41,249 bases of DNA from an uncultured Roseburia sp. (lineage in GTDB: Bacteria; Bacillota; Clostridia; Lachnospirales; Lachnospiraceae). Within the stretch, counting starts at the first letter, position 1. Every line of letters starts with the position of its first letter. Positions 8,909 through 17,483 of the stretch are shown in pieces. The stretch lies in the NCBI GenBank assembly GCA_900539115.1, contig UQAQ01000025.1, positions 1 to 41,249 on the forward strand. The letters are read 5' to 3'. Position numbers and translations under genes: made by a program. The notes under the pieces were generated by a model, which did not search any database, was not told where the DNA came from, and was given only the letters and a program-made list of their open reading frames with translations.

Positions 8909-10324
8909 TTACTCTGCTTTCAAAGCTGGGTACTGTTTTGTAACAAGTTTCTTCCAGTTTGCAATTGCTTCATCTTTAGAGCATTTTCCATTGTAGTAAT
9001 CTTTCATAGCTGTCATCAAGTTCTCGATGCAACCCTGATCGTAAGGAGATACGTTGCTGCAGTCGATCTTATCAGCTGCTGCGGAAAGTGTCTCTACAAG
9101 TGACTGTCCACCAAGGAAGTCAGATGTTACGCCATCGCTCTTAAGTTTCTCATTAGCTGCTTTGTTATTAACAAAGTCCTGAGTATCTTTGCTGATGTTG
9201 TACATGATGTCCTGATCACAGCAAAGTTTCTGCATAATGTCTTTTACAAGTGCTGCGTTGTCTGTACCTGCAGCACCACAGATGAAGGAACCGCCCCAGT
9301 TAAAGGACTGTGGTCCTGTACATACTGCCCAGTCGCCATAGCTTCCGCCTGCTTCAAATGTTCCATCGTCGTTTTTCTTAGCTCCGGAGCCTTCTGCCAT
9401 GGAGAAGTTAATGCCCCAAGCTGGCATGAAGTAACCAAATACGTTACCATCTTTACCCATTCCTGCGGTCCAGTCTTTTGCCCACAAGGATGTTTTCTTG
9501 TTGTATCCGTTGTCTGTGTACTCTTTTGTCTTGTCAATCCAGTTCTCGATGCTGGAATCCAACTGAAGAGCTTTGTCATCACTTACAAATTTCTGGCTTA
9601 CGTTGTTAGAGAATACACGAAGTGCATCATCAAATCCGGAAAGCATTGTGATCTTGCCTTTGGATTTTTCTTTTACAGTAGCTGCTGCTGCATCGAATTT
9701 ATCCCAGTCGCTCAACTGCTCCTGAATCTTTGCCGGATCATCTGTTCCGAAGATCTGTTTTGCATAAGAACGTCTGTAAACAAATCCACCCGGGCAGCCC
9801 TGCCATGATACTCCACGGAGAACTCCGTCAGCTCCTGTAGCAGCCTGTTTTGTGTAGTCATACATCTGTGACATGTCATCATCTGTCAAACCAAGTGCTT
9901 TTACATCTACAGCTTTGTCTGTATTTGTATACTTGTTAACATAGTCCATCTCACAGAGGAACATATCTACTTTGTCATCTGCGCTTGCAGAATCCTGAGC
10001 TTTCAATGCTGCATCCAGTTTGTCCTGATAATTGTTTCCTTCATTTGCATTCTGAATGAAGTTTACTTTTACATCTCCGATAGATTTTGTACTCTTATCA
10101 TAGTCCGGATAGTATTTTTCGAAACGTGAACTAAATTCATCATTCCAAACATAAATGTTCAATACTTTTCCGCCGCCATCAGCAAGTGTTTCAACTTTTG
10201 CAGAATCATTACTGCTGCTTCCGCTGTTTGTGTTTGATGTTGTAGAATCCGATCCGCCACATCCTGTAAGACATCCTGCTACCATTGTTAATGAAAGAGC
10301 TAAAGCTAACCATTTTTTCCTCAT
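8909..10324 (-). CDS. extracellular sugar-binding lipoprotein of the ABC transporter
   Basis: 471 aa. A type II signal peptide (MRKKWLALALSLTMVAGCLTGCGG) offers two lipobox cysteines, Cys18 and Cys22; the LTGC site at Cys22 is the usual choice. A serine/asparagine-rich linker follows, then a family 1 solute-binding fold starting with KVLNIYVWNDEF. It captures the sugar outside the membrane for the two permeases encoded downstream. The ATG at 10324 follows AGGAGG. It lies 56 bp after the LacI gene on the same strand, so it may be partly co-transcribed with the regulator. Specificity is inferred from the adjacent cellobiose phosphorylase, not from sequence. Confidence 0.92.
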   Translation of the reverse strand: MRKKWLALALSLTMVAGCLTGCGGSDSTTSNTNSGSSSNDSAKVETLADGGGKVLNIYVWNDEFSSRFEKYYPDYDKSTKSIGDVKVNFIQNANEGNNYQDKLDAALKAQDSASADDKVDMFLCEMDYVNKYTNTDKAVDVKALGLTDDDMSQMYDYTKQAATGADGVLRGVSWQGCPGGFVYRRSYAKQIFGTDDPAKIQEQLSDWDKFDAAAATVKEKSKGKITMLSGFDDALRVFSNNVSQKFVSDDKALQLDSSIENWIDKTKEYTDNGYNKKTSLWAKDWTAGMGKDGNVFGYFMPAWGINFSMAEGSGAKKNDDGTFEAGGSYGDWAVCTGPQSFNWGGSFICGAAGTDNAALVKDIMQKLCCDQDIMYNISKDTQDFVNNKAANEKLKSDGVTSDFLGGQSLVETLSAAADKIDCSNVSPYDQGCIENLMTAMKDYYNGKCSKDEAIANWKKLVTKQYPALKAE

Positions 10325-10380
10325 AAAAATTATTCCTCCTAATCCTTAATTTTTGTTTGTGAATGGTTTCTGTATAATTA

Positions 10381-11388
10381 CTAAAGCCTCTTCACAGATT
10401 TTCCTTGTATCAACTCGCCCTGCACGACCAGCCGTTCGGTCAATGAAGTTTTTGGTTCTTCAATGGCTTCCACTAACTTTCGCGCCGCTAATCTCCCGAG
10501 ATCCTCTGTATTCTGCTTGTAGGTGGTTAATCTTGGTTCAATCACCTGCGAGATTCTCTGCCCGTCATATCCGACTACCGAAATGTCATCCGGTACGGAT
10601 AATCCCTGGCTCTCGATTTCATTAAGTCCACCAACACAAGAAAAATCATCTGGATAAATGATACACGTCGGTCTGTTACTTAGCGTTAATAATTCATTTG
10701 TTATTCTGGCTGCACTCTCGGGATCATGATAGACTCCTTCGCGCACCCATTCGTCTCTTACCGGAACATTTAAATTTTTCATCGTCCGATAGAAACTGCG
10801 AAGTCGATGTTCTGTTACACCGGAATCGGCACCGTGTATATAAGCGATGTCCCGATGTCCCATATCGACAACATACTGAACGATTTCTTCCATTCCTGTC
10901 ACATTATCGGATAAGATACTGCTTTTATTATGGAACGAATAGTCAATCGTCACAACAGGTATTTCACCATTTACCAGTTCCAAAATCGCCTCATCCTCAA
11001 AATCCACACAGGCAATCACCACTCCGTCAACGCCTCGGTACTTGCTATGTTCGTAATACGATAATTTGTTTTTACCAGCGTGTTGACTTATAAATGTAAT
11101 GTCATACCCTTCCTCTTCTGCCCCCCGCCGGAAACTGTCCAGCACGTGGGAGAAATAGGAATGTGTCAATCCACAATTTGCTTTGTCTACGAAAAGTACT
11201 CCGATATTATAAGTACGATTCGTTTTCAATGCTCTTGCAGAGGAGTTAGGCAAATATCCAAGTTCTTTTGCCACTTGGCAAATCCTTTCCTTGGTCTCAT
11301 CACTAATGTCGCCCCGATTGTTTAATGCCTTACTAACGGTTGCTATGGAAACATGACATTTGGATGAGATATCTTTCATCGATACCAT
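10381..11388 (-). CDS. LacI-family transcriptional repressor of the cellobiose locus
   Basis: 335 aa. The N-terminal LacI helix-turn-helix (DISSKCHVSIATVSKALNN) and hinge helix (NSSARALKTNRT) precede a periplasmic-binding-like sensor domain. The final RLVVQGELIQGKSV strand is typical of the family. The ATG at 11388 is preferred because GAGGG lies 6 bases upstream; an ATG at 11394 directly touches that site. Divergent from the GH94 gene, with operator-like sites at both promoters, so it probably represses the phosphorylase and its own operon until a cello-sugar or derivative binds. Confidence 0.92.
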   Translation of the reverse strand: MVSMKDISSKCHVSIATVSKALNNRGDISDETKERICQVAKELGYLPNSSARALKTNRTYNIGVLFVDKANCGLTHSYFSHVLDSFRRGAEEEGYDITFISQHAGKNKLSYYEHSKYRGVDGVVIACVDFEDEAILELVNGEIPVVTIDYSFHNKSSILSDNVTGMEEIVQYVVDMGHRDIAYIHGADSGVTEHRLRSFYRTMKNLNVPVRDEWVREGVYHDPESAARITNELLTLSNRPTCIIYPDDFSCVGGLNEIESQGLSVPDDISVVGYDGQRISQVIEPRLTTYKQNTEDLGRLAARKLVEAIEEPKTSLTERLVVQGELIQGKSVKRL

Positions 11389-11406
11389 TGCCATCCCTCA
11401 CATCTT

Positions 11407-11422
11407 CCTTAATCGTTTTCGT
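11407..11422. promoter_or_regulatory. LacI-type half operator at the lacI promoter
   Basis: CCTTAATCGTTTTCGT has the same central CG and right half (TTTTCGT) as the better operator 132 bp away; only the left arm has diverged. The 14-mer AATCGTTTTCGTAG is identical at both places. It sits at the predicted start point of lacI, consistent with autoregulation. Confidence 0.55.
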
Positions 11423-11430
11423 AGTTTAAG

Positions 11431-11457
11431 ATTATCACACATTTCACAAATAGTCAA
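11431..11457 (-). promoter_or_regulatory. promoter of lacI and the transport operon
   Basis: On the minus strand, TTGACT (11452-11457) and an extended -10, TGTGATAAT (GATAAT at 11431-11436), are separated by a short 15 bp spacer. The TG extension would compensate for the spacing. Confidence 0.5.
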
Positions 11458-11500
11458 TACATTTTTTTATTTTTTTGTTTAAAAGTTACAAAAACAGTTC

Positions 11501-11529
11501 TTGCAATTCTTTCAAATATCCGATATAAT
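11501..11529 (+). promoter_or_regulatory. promoter of the cellobiose phosphorylase gene
   Basis: TTGCAA (11501-11506), a 17 bp spacer and a perfect TATAAT (11524-11529). The predicted start point, about 11536, abuts the operator at 11539. Confidence 0.8.
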
Positions 11530-11538
11530 GTACTTATC

Positions 11539-11554
11539 ACGAAATCGTTTTCGT
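11539..11554. promoter_or_regulatory. palindromic LacI-family operator at +1 of cbp
   Basis: ACGAAATCGTTTTCGT is an inverted repeat (ACGAAA / TTTCGT) with a central CG, the hallmark of LacI-family operators. It lies right at the transcription start, where a bound repressor would block initiation or escape. Confidence 0.7.
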
Positions 11555-11597
11555 AGAATTTTTCATAAAGATTTTACAAAACTGAAGGAGGTTCCAT

Positions 11598-14036
11598 ATG
11601 AAATTTGGTTTTTTTGATGATCAAAACAAAGAATATGTTATTACAACACCCAGAACTCCACTTCCGTGGATCAACTATCTGGGAAGCAAAGACTTTTTCT
11701 CTTTGATATCCAACACATGTGGCGGTTACAGCTTCTATAAAGATGCAAAACTTCTCCGCCTGACAAGATATCGTTACAACAACATTCCAAATGATGAAGG
11801 CGGACGATATTTCTATATTAAAGAAGGGGATTGTGTGTGGAATCCGGGATGGCAGCCGGTAAAGACCGACTTGGATTCGTATGAATGCCGTCACGGTATG
11901 GGATATACAAAGATCACATCCACGAAAAACGGCTTGAAAGCATCTCTTCTTGCTTTTGTTCCCGTTTCCGATCCATGCGAGATCAATCAGCTGGTTTTAA
12001 CTAATGACAGCAAAGAAACGAAAACGTTTACCCTGTTCTCCTATCTGGAGTTCTGTCTCTGGAATGCGATGGATGATATGACAAACTTCCAGCGTAACTT
12101 AAATATCGGAGAAGTAGAAGTAATCGGTTCGACGATCTATCATAAAACAGAATACCGCGAACGCCGTAATCATTACGCCGTTTATTCTGTCAACACTGAC
12201 ATTGATGGTTTCGACACAAGCCGCGACGATTTCCTCGGTGCTTACCGCGGTGTTACCAATCCGAAAGTCGTAGAAGCCGGAAAAGCGACAAATTCGATCG
12301 CAAGCGGATGGTATCCGATTGGTTCCCATCAGATCAATATCACATTGGCTCCGGGCGAAAGCAGATCACTGATCTTCGTTCTCGGATATTGTGAGAATCC
12401 GGTGGAAGAAAAATTTGAGGCACCAAATGTGATCAACAAAGCACCTGCGAAAGCACTGCTCAGCAAATATCAGACGGATGCCCAGGTGGCAGACGCATTG
12501 AAACATCTGAATGATACATGGGAAGATCTTCTTTCCAAATATACGGTACAGTCTCAGGATGAGAAACTGAACCGCATGGTTAATATCTGGAACCAGTATC
12601 AATGTATGGTTACGTTTAATATGTCACGTTCCGCTTCTTATTATGAATCCGGTATCGGACGTGGTATGGGATTCCGTGATTCCTGCCAGGATCTTCTCGG
12701 TTTCGTACATTTGATCCCGGACCGCGCAAGAGAGCGTATCATTGATATCGCTTCGACACAGTTCCAGGACGGAAGTGCTTACCATCAATACCAGCCACTG
12801 ACCAAAAAAGGAAACAGTGATATCGGAAGCGGTTTCAACGATGATCCATTGTGGCTCATTGCCGGAACTTCCGCTTATATCCGCGAGACCGGCGACTACA
12901 GCATTTTGGATGAAATGGTTCCTTACGACAATGATATGTCGGTCGCTACGACATTATTCGAACATTTGACTCGTTCGTTTGATTATATTGTAAATCATAA
13001 AGGTCCACACAATCTTCCATTGATCGGACGTGCCGACTGGAATGACTGTCTGAACTTAAACTGCTTCTCCAAAGAACCCGGTGAATCGTTCCAGACCTTT
13101 GGTCCAAGCGATGGTCCGGTAGCCGAATCCGTATTTATCGCCGGCATGTTCGTAAAATACGGAAAGGAATATGCTGACCTCTGCGAGGCTCTTGGCAAAA
13201 ATGACGAAGCAGACCGTGCAAAGAAAGAGATTGCCGACATGACCGCTGCCATCGAAAAAGACGGCTGGGATGGCGAATGGTTCATCCGTGCTTACGATGC
13301 TGCCGGAGAAAAAGTCGGTTCGAAAGAATGTGAAGAGGGCCAGATTTATATCGAACCACAGGGCTTCTGTGTTCTTGCCGGTGTCGGTGTGGAAAATGGC
13401 ATGGCAGAAAAAGCGTTGGATTCCGTAAAAGAAAAACTGGATACCAAATACGGTATCGTGCTTTTGCAGCCGGCTTATACCAAATATTATCTGAATCTTG
13501 GTGAGATTTCTTCTTATCCACCGGGATACAAAGAAAATGCCGGTATTTTCTGTCACAATAACCCTTGGATCTCTGCCGCAGAGACACAGATTGGACGAGG
13601 TACACGTGCTTTTGAGATCTATCAGAAAACATGTCCTGCTTACTTAGAGGACATCAGCGAGATTCATCGCACTGAACCTTATGTTTATTCCCAGATGATT
13701 GCCGGAAAAGATGCGAAATTCTTTGGTGAAGCAAAGAACAGCTGGCTGACCGGAACCGCTGCCTGGACATTTATGAATGTATCTCAGTACATTCTCGGTG
13801 TGCAGCCTACCTTAAACGGTCTTTCGATCAACCCTTGTGTACCGGCAGACTTTGGTGGATTTAATATTACACGTAAATTCCGCGATGTTACCTACCAGAT
13901 TAAAGTAGAAAATCCGAACAATGTAGAAAAAGGAGTGAAGGAACTGATCGTCGATGGTGTTTCCTATCCGAACACGACAGTTATTCCTTACGATGCAGCC
14001 AAAAAGGCTGTTGATGTCACTGTTATCATGGGGTAA
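11598..14036 (+). CDS. cbp: cellobiose phosphorylase, GH94
   Basis: 812 aa, the length of clostridial cellobiose phosphorylases and closely similar to the C. thermocellum enzyme along its whole length, starting MKFGFFDDQNKEYVIT. It splits cellobiose with phosphate into glucose 1-phosphate and glucose in the cytoplasm, saving one ATP. It has the N-terminal beta-sandwich, linker and (alpha/alpha)6 catalytic barrel. The motif GRADWNDCLNLNCF (Asp480, Asp483) carries the general acid region, and STYPPGYKENAGIFCHNNP-like sequence (near residue 640) lies in the phosphate side of the active site. Start ATG has AAGGAGG 7 bases upstream. Divergent from the LacI/transport operon; together they import and phosphorolyse cellobiose. 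Confidence 0.95.
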   Translation: MKFGFFDDQNKEYVITTPRTPLPWINYLGSKDFFSLISNTCGGYSFYKDAKLLRLTRYRYNNIPNDEGGRYFYIKEGDCVWNPGWQPVKTDLDSYECRHGMGYTKITSTKNGLKASLLAFVPVSDPCEINQLVLTNDSKETKTFTLFSYLEFCLWNAMDDMTNFQRNLNIGEVEVIGSTIYHKTEYRERRNHYAVYSVNTDIDGFDTSRDDFLGAYRGVTNPKVVEAGKATNSIASGWYPIGSHQINITLAPGESRSLIFVLGYCENPVEEKFEAPNVINKAPAKALLSKYQTDAQVADALKHLNDTWEDLLSKYTVQSQDEKLNRMVNIWNQYQCMVTFNMSRSASYYESGIGRGMGFRDSCQDLLGFVHLIPDRARERIIDIASTQFQDGSAYHQYQPLTKKGNSDIGSGFNDDPLWLIAGTSAYIRETGDYSILDEMVPYDNDMSVATTLFEHLTRSFDYIVNHKGPHNLPLIGRADWNDCLNLNCFSKEPGESFQTFGPSDGPVAESVFIAGMFVKYGKEYADLCEALGKNDEADRAKKEIADMTAAIEKDGWDGEWFIRAYDAAGEKVGSKECEEGQIYIEPQGFCVLAGVGVENGMAEKALDSVKEKLDTKYGIVLLQPAYTKYYLNLGEISSYPPGYKENAGIFCHNNPWISAAETQIGRGTRAFEIYQKTCPAYLEDISEIHRTEPYVYSQMIAGKDAKFFGEAKNSWLTGTAAWTFMNVSQYILGVQPTLNGLSINPCVPADFGGFNITRKFRDVTYQIKVENPNNVEKGVKELIVDGVSYPNTTVIPYDAAKKAVDVTVIMG

Positions 14037-14093
14037 TTCCCTTATGATATAGAAGTTTTTTCATAATTTTTTTAATACCTTTCTAAGTCAGAT

Positions 14094-14115
14094 ACCCCGT
14101 TGCAAACAACGGGGT
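14094..14115 (+). terminator. GC-rich hairpin after cbp
   Basis: ACCCCGTTG pairs perfectly with CAACGGGGT over a 4 nt loop, 58 bp after the cbp stop codon. The T-tract is weak (GTTTGG), so it may be only a partial terminator or an mRNA 3' stabiliser ahead of the next hairpins. Confidence 0.55.
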
Positions 14116-14123
14116 GTTTGGCT

Positions 14124-14177
14124 CTCGCGACAGTCGCCAAATGCGGACAAGTCCGCGCTTGGCTCGTTGCTTCGCGG
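14124..14177. repeat. nested palindromic element, REP-like
   Basis: A 54 bp element with three nested stems: CTCGCGA with TTCGCGG at the ends, GCCAA (14136-14140) with TTGGC (14159-14163), and GCGGAC (14143-14148) with GTCCGC (14151-14156). It is more GC-rich than its surroundings and sits between two ordinary terminators, so it is not needed for termination. Only one copy is visible here; membership of a dispersed family is an inference. Confidence 0.5.
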
Positions 14178-14181
14178 GAAT

Positions 14182-14216
14182 AAAAACGGGATTGCTTTTA
14201 CAGCAGTCCCGTTTTT
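14182..14216. terminator. bidirectional terminator overlapping the 3' end of birA
   Basis: AAAAACGGGATTGCT pairs with AGCAGTCCCGTTTTT across a short loop, giving A/T tracts on both sides for the convergent cbp and birA genes. One arm of the stem encodes the last residues of BirA and the loop contains its stop codon. Confidence 0.85.
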
Positions 14217-15190
14217 AATCGTAATGTAATTTCTCCGGTTTGAAGTACTCTCTTGCTCGTCGTTCCGTCGGTCTCTTCCATCTGCACGATCAAGCCGCCG
14301 TTATCGTCAATGTCAAGTGCCGTCGCTTCTTTCCATTCTCCATTTTCCTGAAGCCGCACCTGCTGCCCGATCACCATCGATCTCTCCCGGTATTCTTTGA
14401 TAAATTCCCGCGATTCCAACGTATCGTAAATTTCCCAGAACGCATTCAAAATCGCCGCTACCAGCTGGTTTCTCGGAATATGTTCTCCATTTTTTTCCAA
14501 TGACCCGGCACGGTCCCGGATTTCTTCCGGAAAATCCTCGGTACGATAATTGATGCCGATTCCGACAATCGCCGAATCAATCTTTCCCATCTCAAAATTC
14601 GAAATCGCTTCAGTCAGAATCCCACAGATTTTTCTGCCATCGAGATAAATGTCATTGACCCATTTGATCTGGGTTTCCTTGTGAAGCACCTCTTTAATGC
14701 CACGACAAACCGCAACCGAAGCTGCCGTCGTAAGCAGCATGGCATCATTTCCATCAAACGACGGATGCACAAGGATGCTCATATAAATCCCGGTCTTCGC
14801 AGGCGAGTAAAAATTCCGGCCAAGGCGGCCTTTCCCACCCGTCTGTTCTTCCGCAAGAATAGTCAGTCCATGTGGTGCTCCGTCGATCACACGCCGCTTA
14901 CATTCTGTATTTGTAGAATCCAGTATCTTATATACTTCCAGCGGATAGCCGGATGCCTGTTCATTTAAGTATAAGGAAATCCCCTCTTCATTTAACAAAT
15001 CATTTGTCTGTGGAAGACAATATCCACGGTTGTTCGCCGCCTCGATCTCGTAACCCTCCTCGCGGAGAGCCTTGATTGCCTTCCAGATGGAAGTCCTCGA
15101 AACCTGTAATCGGGATGCCAGTTCCTCCCCGGAAATGTGTTCTTCTCTATTTGCCTCAAGAATGGCAAGCACTTCCGCCTTCACACTCAT
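14198..15190 (-). CDS. birA: bifunctional biotin-protein ligase / biotin operon repressor
   Basis: 330 aa class II BirA. Residues 1-60 are a winged helix (ASRLQVSRTSIWKAIKALRE) that can repress biotin genes. Residues 75-250 form the ligase domain with the biotinyl-adenylate loop GKGRLGR (119-125) and KWVND (175-179). The C-terminal SH3-like cap follows. It joins biotin through biotinyl-AMP to acyl-CoA carboxylases. The start ATG at 15190 lies inside the last 35 bp of the upstream trhP gene, so the two are translationally coupled. It ends the leftward chain at a terminator that overlaps its last codons. Confidence 0.93.
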   Translation of the reverse strand: MSVKAEVLAILEANREEHISGEELASRLQVSRTSIWKAIKALREEGYEIEAANNRGYCLPQTNDLLNEEGISLYLNEQASGYPLEVYKILDSTNTECKRRVIDGAPHGLTILAEEQTGGKGRLGRNFYSPAKTGIYMSILVHPSFDGNDAMLLTTAASVAVCRGIKEVLHKETQIKWVNDIYLDGRKICGILTEAISNFEMGKIDSAIVGIGINYRTEDFPEEIRDRAGSLEKNGEHIPRNQLVAAILNAFWEIYDTLESREFIKEYRERSMVIGQQVRLQENGEWKEATALDIDDNGGLIVQMEETDGTTSKRVLQTGEITLRLKTGLL

Positions 15191-16433
15191 CGCCGCTCAC
15201 CTCTTTTTCCTTTCGGATAATGTCATATTCCTGCAATGTACATTCCGTCTGCAATGTGATCCGCTGTCCCGGATGCGGACAGCTGTCTACATTTTCGCCT
15301 TTTTCATCCTGCATCGAAAGCACTTTTGTCACAATATTTTCGCCGGTCGGCTTCATGATCTCCACTTCGTCACCGACACAGAATTTGTTTTTCTGCTCAA
15401 AGACACCTCTGCCATCCTCCAGACTTTCATGGATCGTGCCCAGATACTCATATCCTTTGACATACGTGTTATTGTCGTAGATCTGGCTGTCATGTGTCGT
15501 CGGTCCGAAGAAAAATCCGGTCGTAAACTGACGATACGTACATTTGGCAATCTCTTTTTTATAATACGGAATGTTGTCGATATATTTTTGCGGATCTTCA
15601 AAATAATCATCAATTGCCTGTCGGTACGTCCGTGAAACAACTGCCACATAAAGTGCCGTCTTCATACGTCCCTCGATCTTAAAACTGTCAATTCCTGCAT
15701 TTACCAGTTCCGGAATATGCTCAATCATGCATAGATCTTTGGAATTGAAAATATAAGTTCCACGCTCGTTTTCCTCTACCGGCAGAAATTCTCCCGGACG
15801 TTTTTCTTCCATAATATAATATTTCCAGCGGCATGGGTGCGTGCAAGCCCCGAGGTTTGCATCTCTTCCGGTAAAATAATGGCTGAGAAGGCATCTTCCC
15901 GAATACGAGATGCACATTGCGCCATGCACAAACGTTTCAATTTCAAAATCATCCGGGATATTTTTCCGGATATCCCCTATTTCTTCCAATGACAATTCTC
16001 TGGCTGTCACGACACGCGTCGCTCCCTGCTCTTTCCAGAAACGGAATGTCATATAATTCACGTTATTGCTCTGTGTACTGATGTGAATATCAATCTCCGG
16101 GCACACTTCCTTTGCGATCGTAAACACACCCGGATCGGAAATGATCAAGGCATCCGGACGAATCTCTTTTAATTCGTGAAAATAAGCACGTACCCCTTCC
16201 AGATCACGATTGTGGGCGGTAATATTCGCAGTGACGTACACTTTTTTCCCGCGCTCGTGGGCATAGGCAATTCCTTTTTTCATATCTTCTGCAGAAAAGT
16301 TTTTTGCTTTTGCACGCAGACCGTACATTTCCCCGCCGATATAAACAGCATCAGCTCCGTATTCTACAGCTGTCTTAAGCACTTCCAGGCTGTTTGCCGG
16401 TGCCAGAACTTCCGGTTTATTTCTCATTTTCAT
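15156..16433 (-). CDS. trhP: U32-family tRNA hydroxylation protein
   Basis: 425 aa member of peptidase family U32. The family signature ETFVHGAMCISYSGRCLLS (166-184) is intact, and four cysteines (174, 181, 197, 201) could hold an iron-sulfur cluster. Although named peptidases, U32 proteins of the YegQ/YrrN-YrrO group act in prephenate-dependent 5-hydroxyuridine formation at the tRNA wobble position. Its direct neighbour is the methyltransferase expected to convert that product to 5-methoxyuridine, which supports this assignment. It overlaps trmR by 17 bp and birA by 35 bp. Only one U32 gene is present, unlike the tandem pair in Bacillus subtilis. Confidence 0.85.
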   Translation of the reverse strand: MKMRNKPEVLAPANSLEVLKTAVEYGADAVYIGGEMYGLRAKAKNFSAEDMKKGIAYAHERGKKVYVTANITAHNRDLEGVRAYFHELKEIRPDALIISDPGVFTIAKEVCPEIDIHISTQSNNVNYMTFRFWKEQGATRVVTARELSLEEIGDIRKNIPDDFEIETFVHGAMCISYSGRCLLSHYFTGRDANLGACTHPCRWKYYIMEEKRPGEFLPVEENERGTYIFNSKDLCMIEHIPELVNAGIDSFKIEGRMKTALYVAVVSRTYRQAIDDYFEDPQKYIDNIPYYKKEIAKCTYRQFTTGFFFGPTTHDSQIYDNNTYVKGYEYLGTIHESLEDGRGVFEQKNKFCVGDEVEIMKPTGENIVTKVLSMQDEKGENVDSCPHPGQRITLQTECTLQEYDIIRKEKEVSGDECEGGSACHS

Positions 16434-17088
16434 CGTCCTCCATTCTTGTACTGATCGTCATGCCATCGCCTTCGGACAGGCAGATGGTCTCTAATTTATC
16501 ATGATGCATCAACGTATATAAATATTCCCGCATTCTCGCATGGATCGTGCGGTCTCGGCGGGTAACAGCAAAGCGGGACTCCAATACATCCCGGTCATGC
16601 AGCACATTGTCCGAAATCAATACCCCGCCCGGCTCCAACAATGTAATTACATCCGGAAGAAAATTCAAATACTGCCCTTTGGCGGCGTCCATAAAGATAA
16701 AATCATAGGTTTTTCCGTCTTCGCATAACTGCTGCAGCACATCAACCGCATCGCCTTCTAACAATTCAACCTGACCGGTCTTGTCATATTTTCCCAAATT
16801 TCCCCTTGCTTCCACAAGACGCATTTCCACTTTTTCTATCGTCGTAATTTTTGATGTCTCCGGCAGACAATGCCGCATAAACAGAGCCGAATACCCGATC
16901 GCCGTTCCTACTTCAAGCACTCTTGCCGGCTTTTTTGTCTTTAAAAGATACCGCAGGACATCGCGCGTGGCACGACGAATAATAGGCACCTCAGTACGAA
17001 GTGCCTCTTTTTCCAACGCATTCAAATACTCCGGATAATCCGGGCGAAGTGAATCAAAATACACTTCTACTCTCTGTTCATCCATCAT
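16417..17088 (-). CDS. trmR: tRNA 5-hydroxyuridine O-methyltransferase (YrrM family)
   Basis: 223 aa class I SAM-dependent O-methyltransferase of the catechol-O-methyltransferase-like fold. SAM motif I is LEVGTAIGYSALF (58-70), with metal-binding FMDAAKGQY (132-140) and SDNVL further on. B. subtilis YrrM (TrmR) makes 5-methoxyuridine at the wobble position of tRNA. The gene order MltG-like / YrrM / U32 matches yrrL-yrrM-yrrN, so this identity is more likely than a small-molecule methyltransferase. Its ATG overlaps the stop of the upstream gene by 4 bp, indicating tight co-translation. Confidence 0.85.
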   Translation of the reverse strand: MMDEQRVEVYFDSLRPDYPEYLNALEKEALRTEVPIIRRATRDVLRYLLKTKKPARVLEVGTAIGYSALFMRHCLPETSKITTIEKVEMRLVEARGNLGKYDKTGQVELLEGDAVDVLQQLCEDGKTYDFIFMDAAKGQYLNFLPDVITLLEPGGVLISDNVLHDRDVLESRFAVTRRDRTIHARMREYLYTLMHHDKLETICLSEGDGMTISTRMEDDENEK

Positions 17089-17483
17089 TTTACTTCCTTT
17101 ACAATCTCATCTAAAATCTCATCATATGTCATACTCGTATTCAATGTATATGTTTTCGCTTGAACGATGCTCTTTTTTCCCATCGACAATTTCAGGCGTA
17201 TATAGAAAGAATAGGCATTTGCCACAAGTCCTTCCGATTCCAGATTTTTGGACACGGTGAAAAGGTCATCCGACTCTGCCACCACAAAACTCTTGTCATG
17301 ACCGGGCGGTGCCTCTGCGATCACGTCTCCAAATACTTCATTGGCAAAAGAATAGGTGCCGCGGCAGGCATTGACTGCCACAAATAAAACGATACTGTAC
17401 AAAACGAGGTTCAGTACAAAGATCAGGATTCCCCGGATCAAAAACAATGCCGTCGTTCCTCTTCGTTCCGATTTTTCTGCCAT
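17085..17483 (-). CDS. short membrane-anchored MltG/YceG-like protein, no catalytic domain
   Basis: 132 aa. One N-terminal transmembrane helix (about residues 15-37) precedes an extracellular part resembling the LysM-like first subdomain of endolytic transglycosylase MltG (DDLFTVSKNLESEGLVANAYSFYIRLKLS, then TYTLNTSMTYDEILDEI). Full MltG proteins are about 340-380 aa; the catalytic half with its glutamate is absent, and no trace of it lies downstream because trmR follows at once. It occupies the position of yrrL. It may bind glycan or modulate a true MltG elsewhere. Start at 17483 is supported by AAAGGAGG nine bases upstream; the ATG at 17507 lacks a site. Confidence 0.75.
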   Translation of the reverse strand: MAEKSERRGTTALFLIRGILIFVLNLVLYSIVLFVAVNACRGTYSFANEVFGDVIAEAPPGHDKSFVVAESDDLFTVSKNLESEGLVANAYSFYIRLKLSMGKKSIVQAKTYTLNTSMTYDEILDEIVKEVK

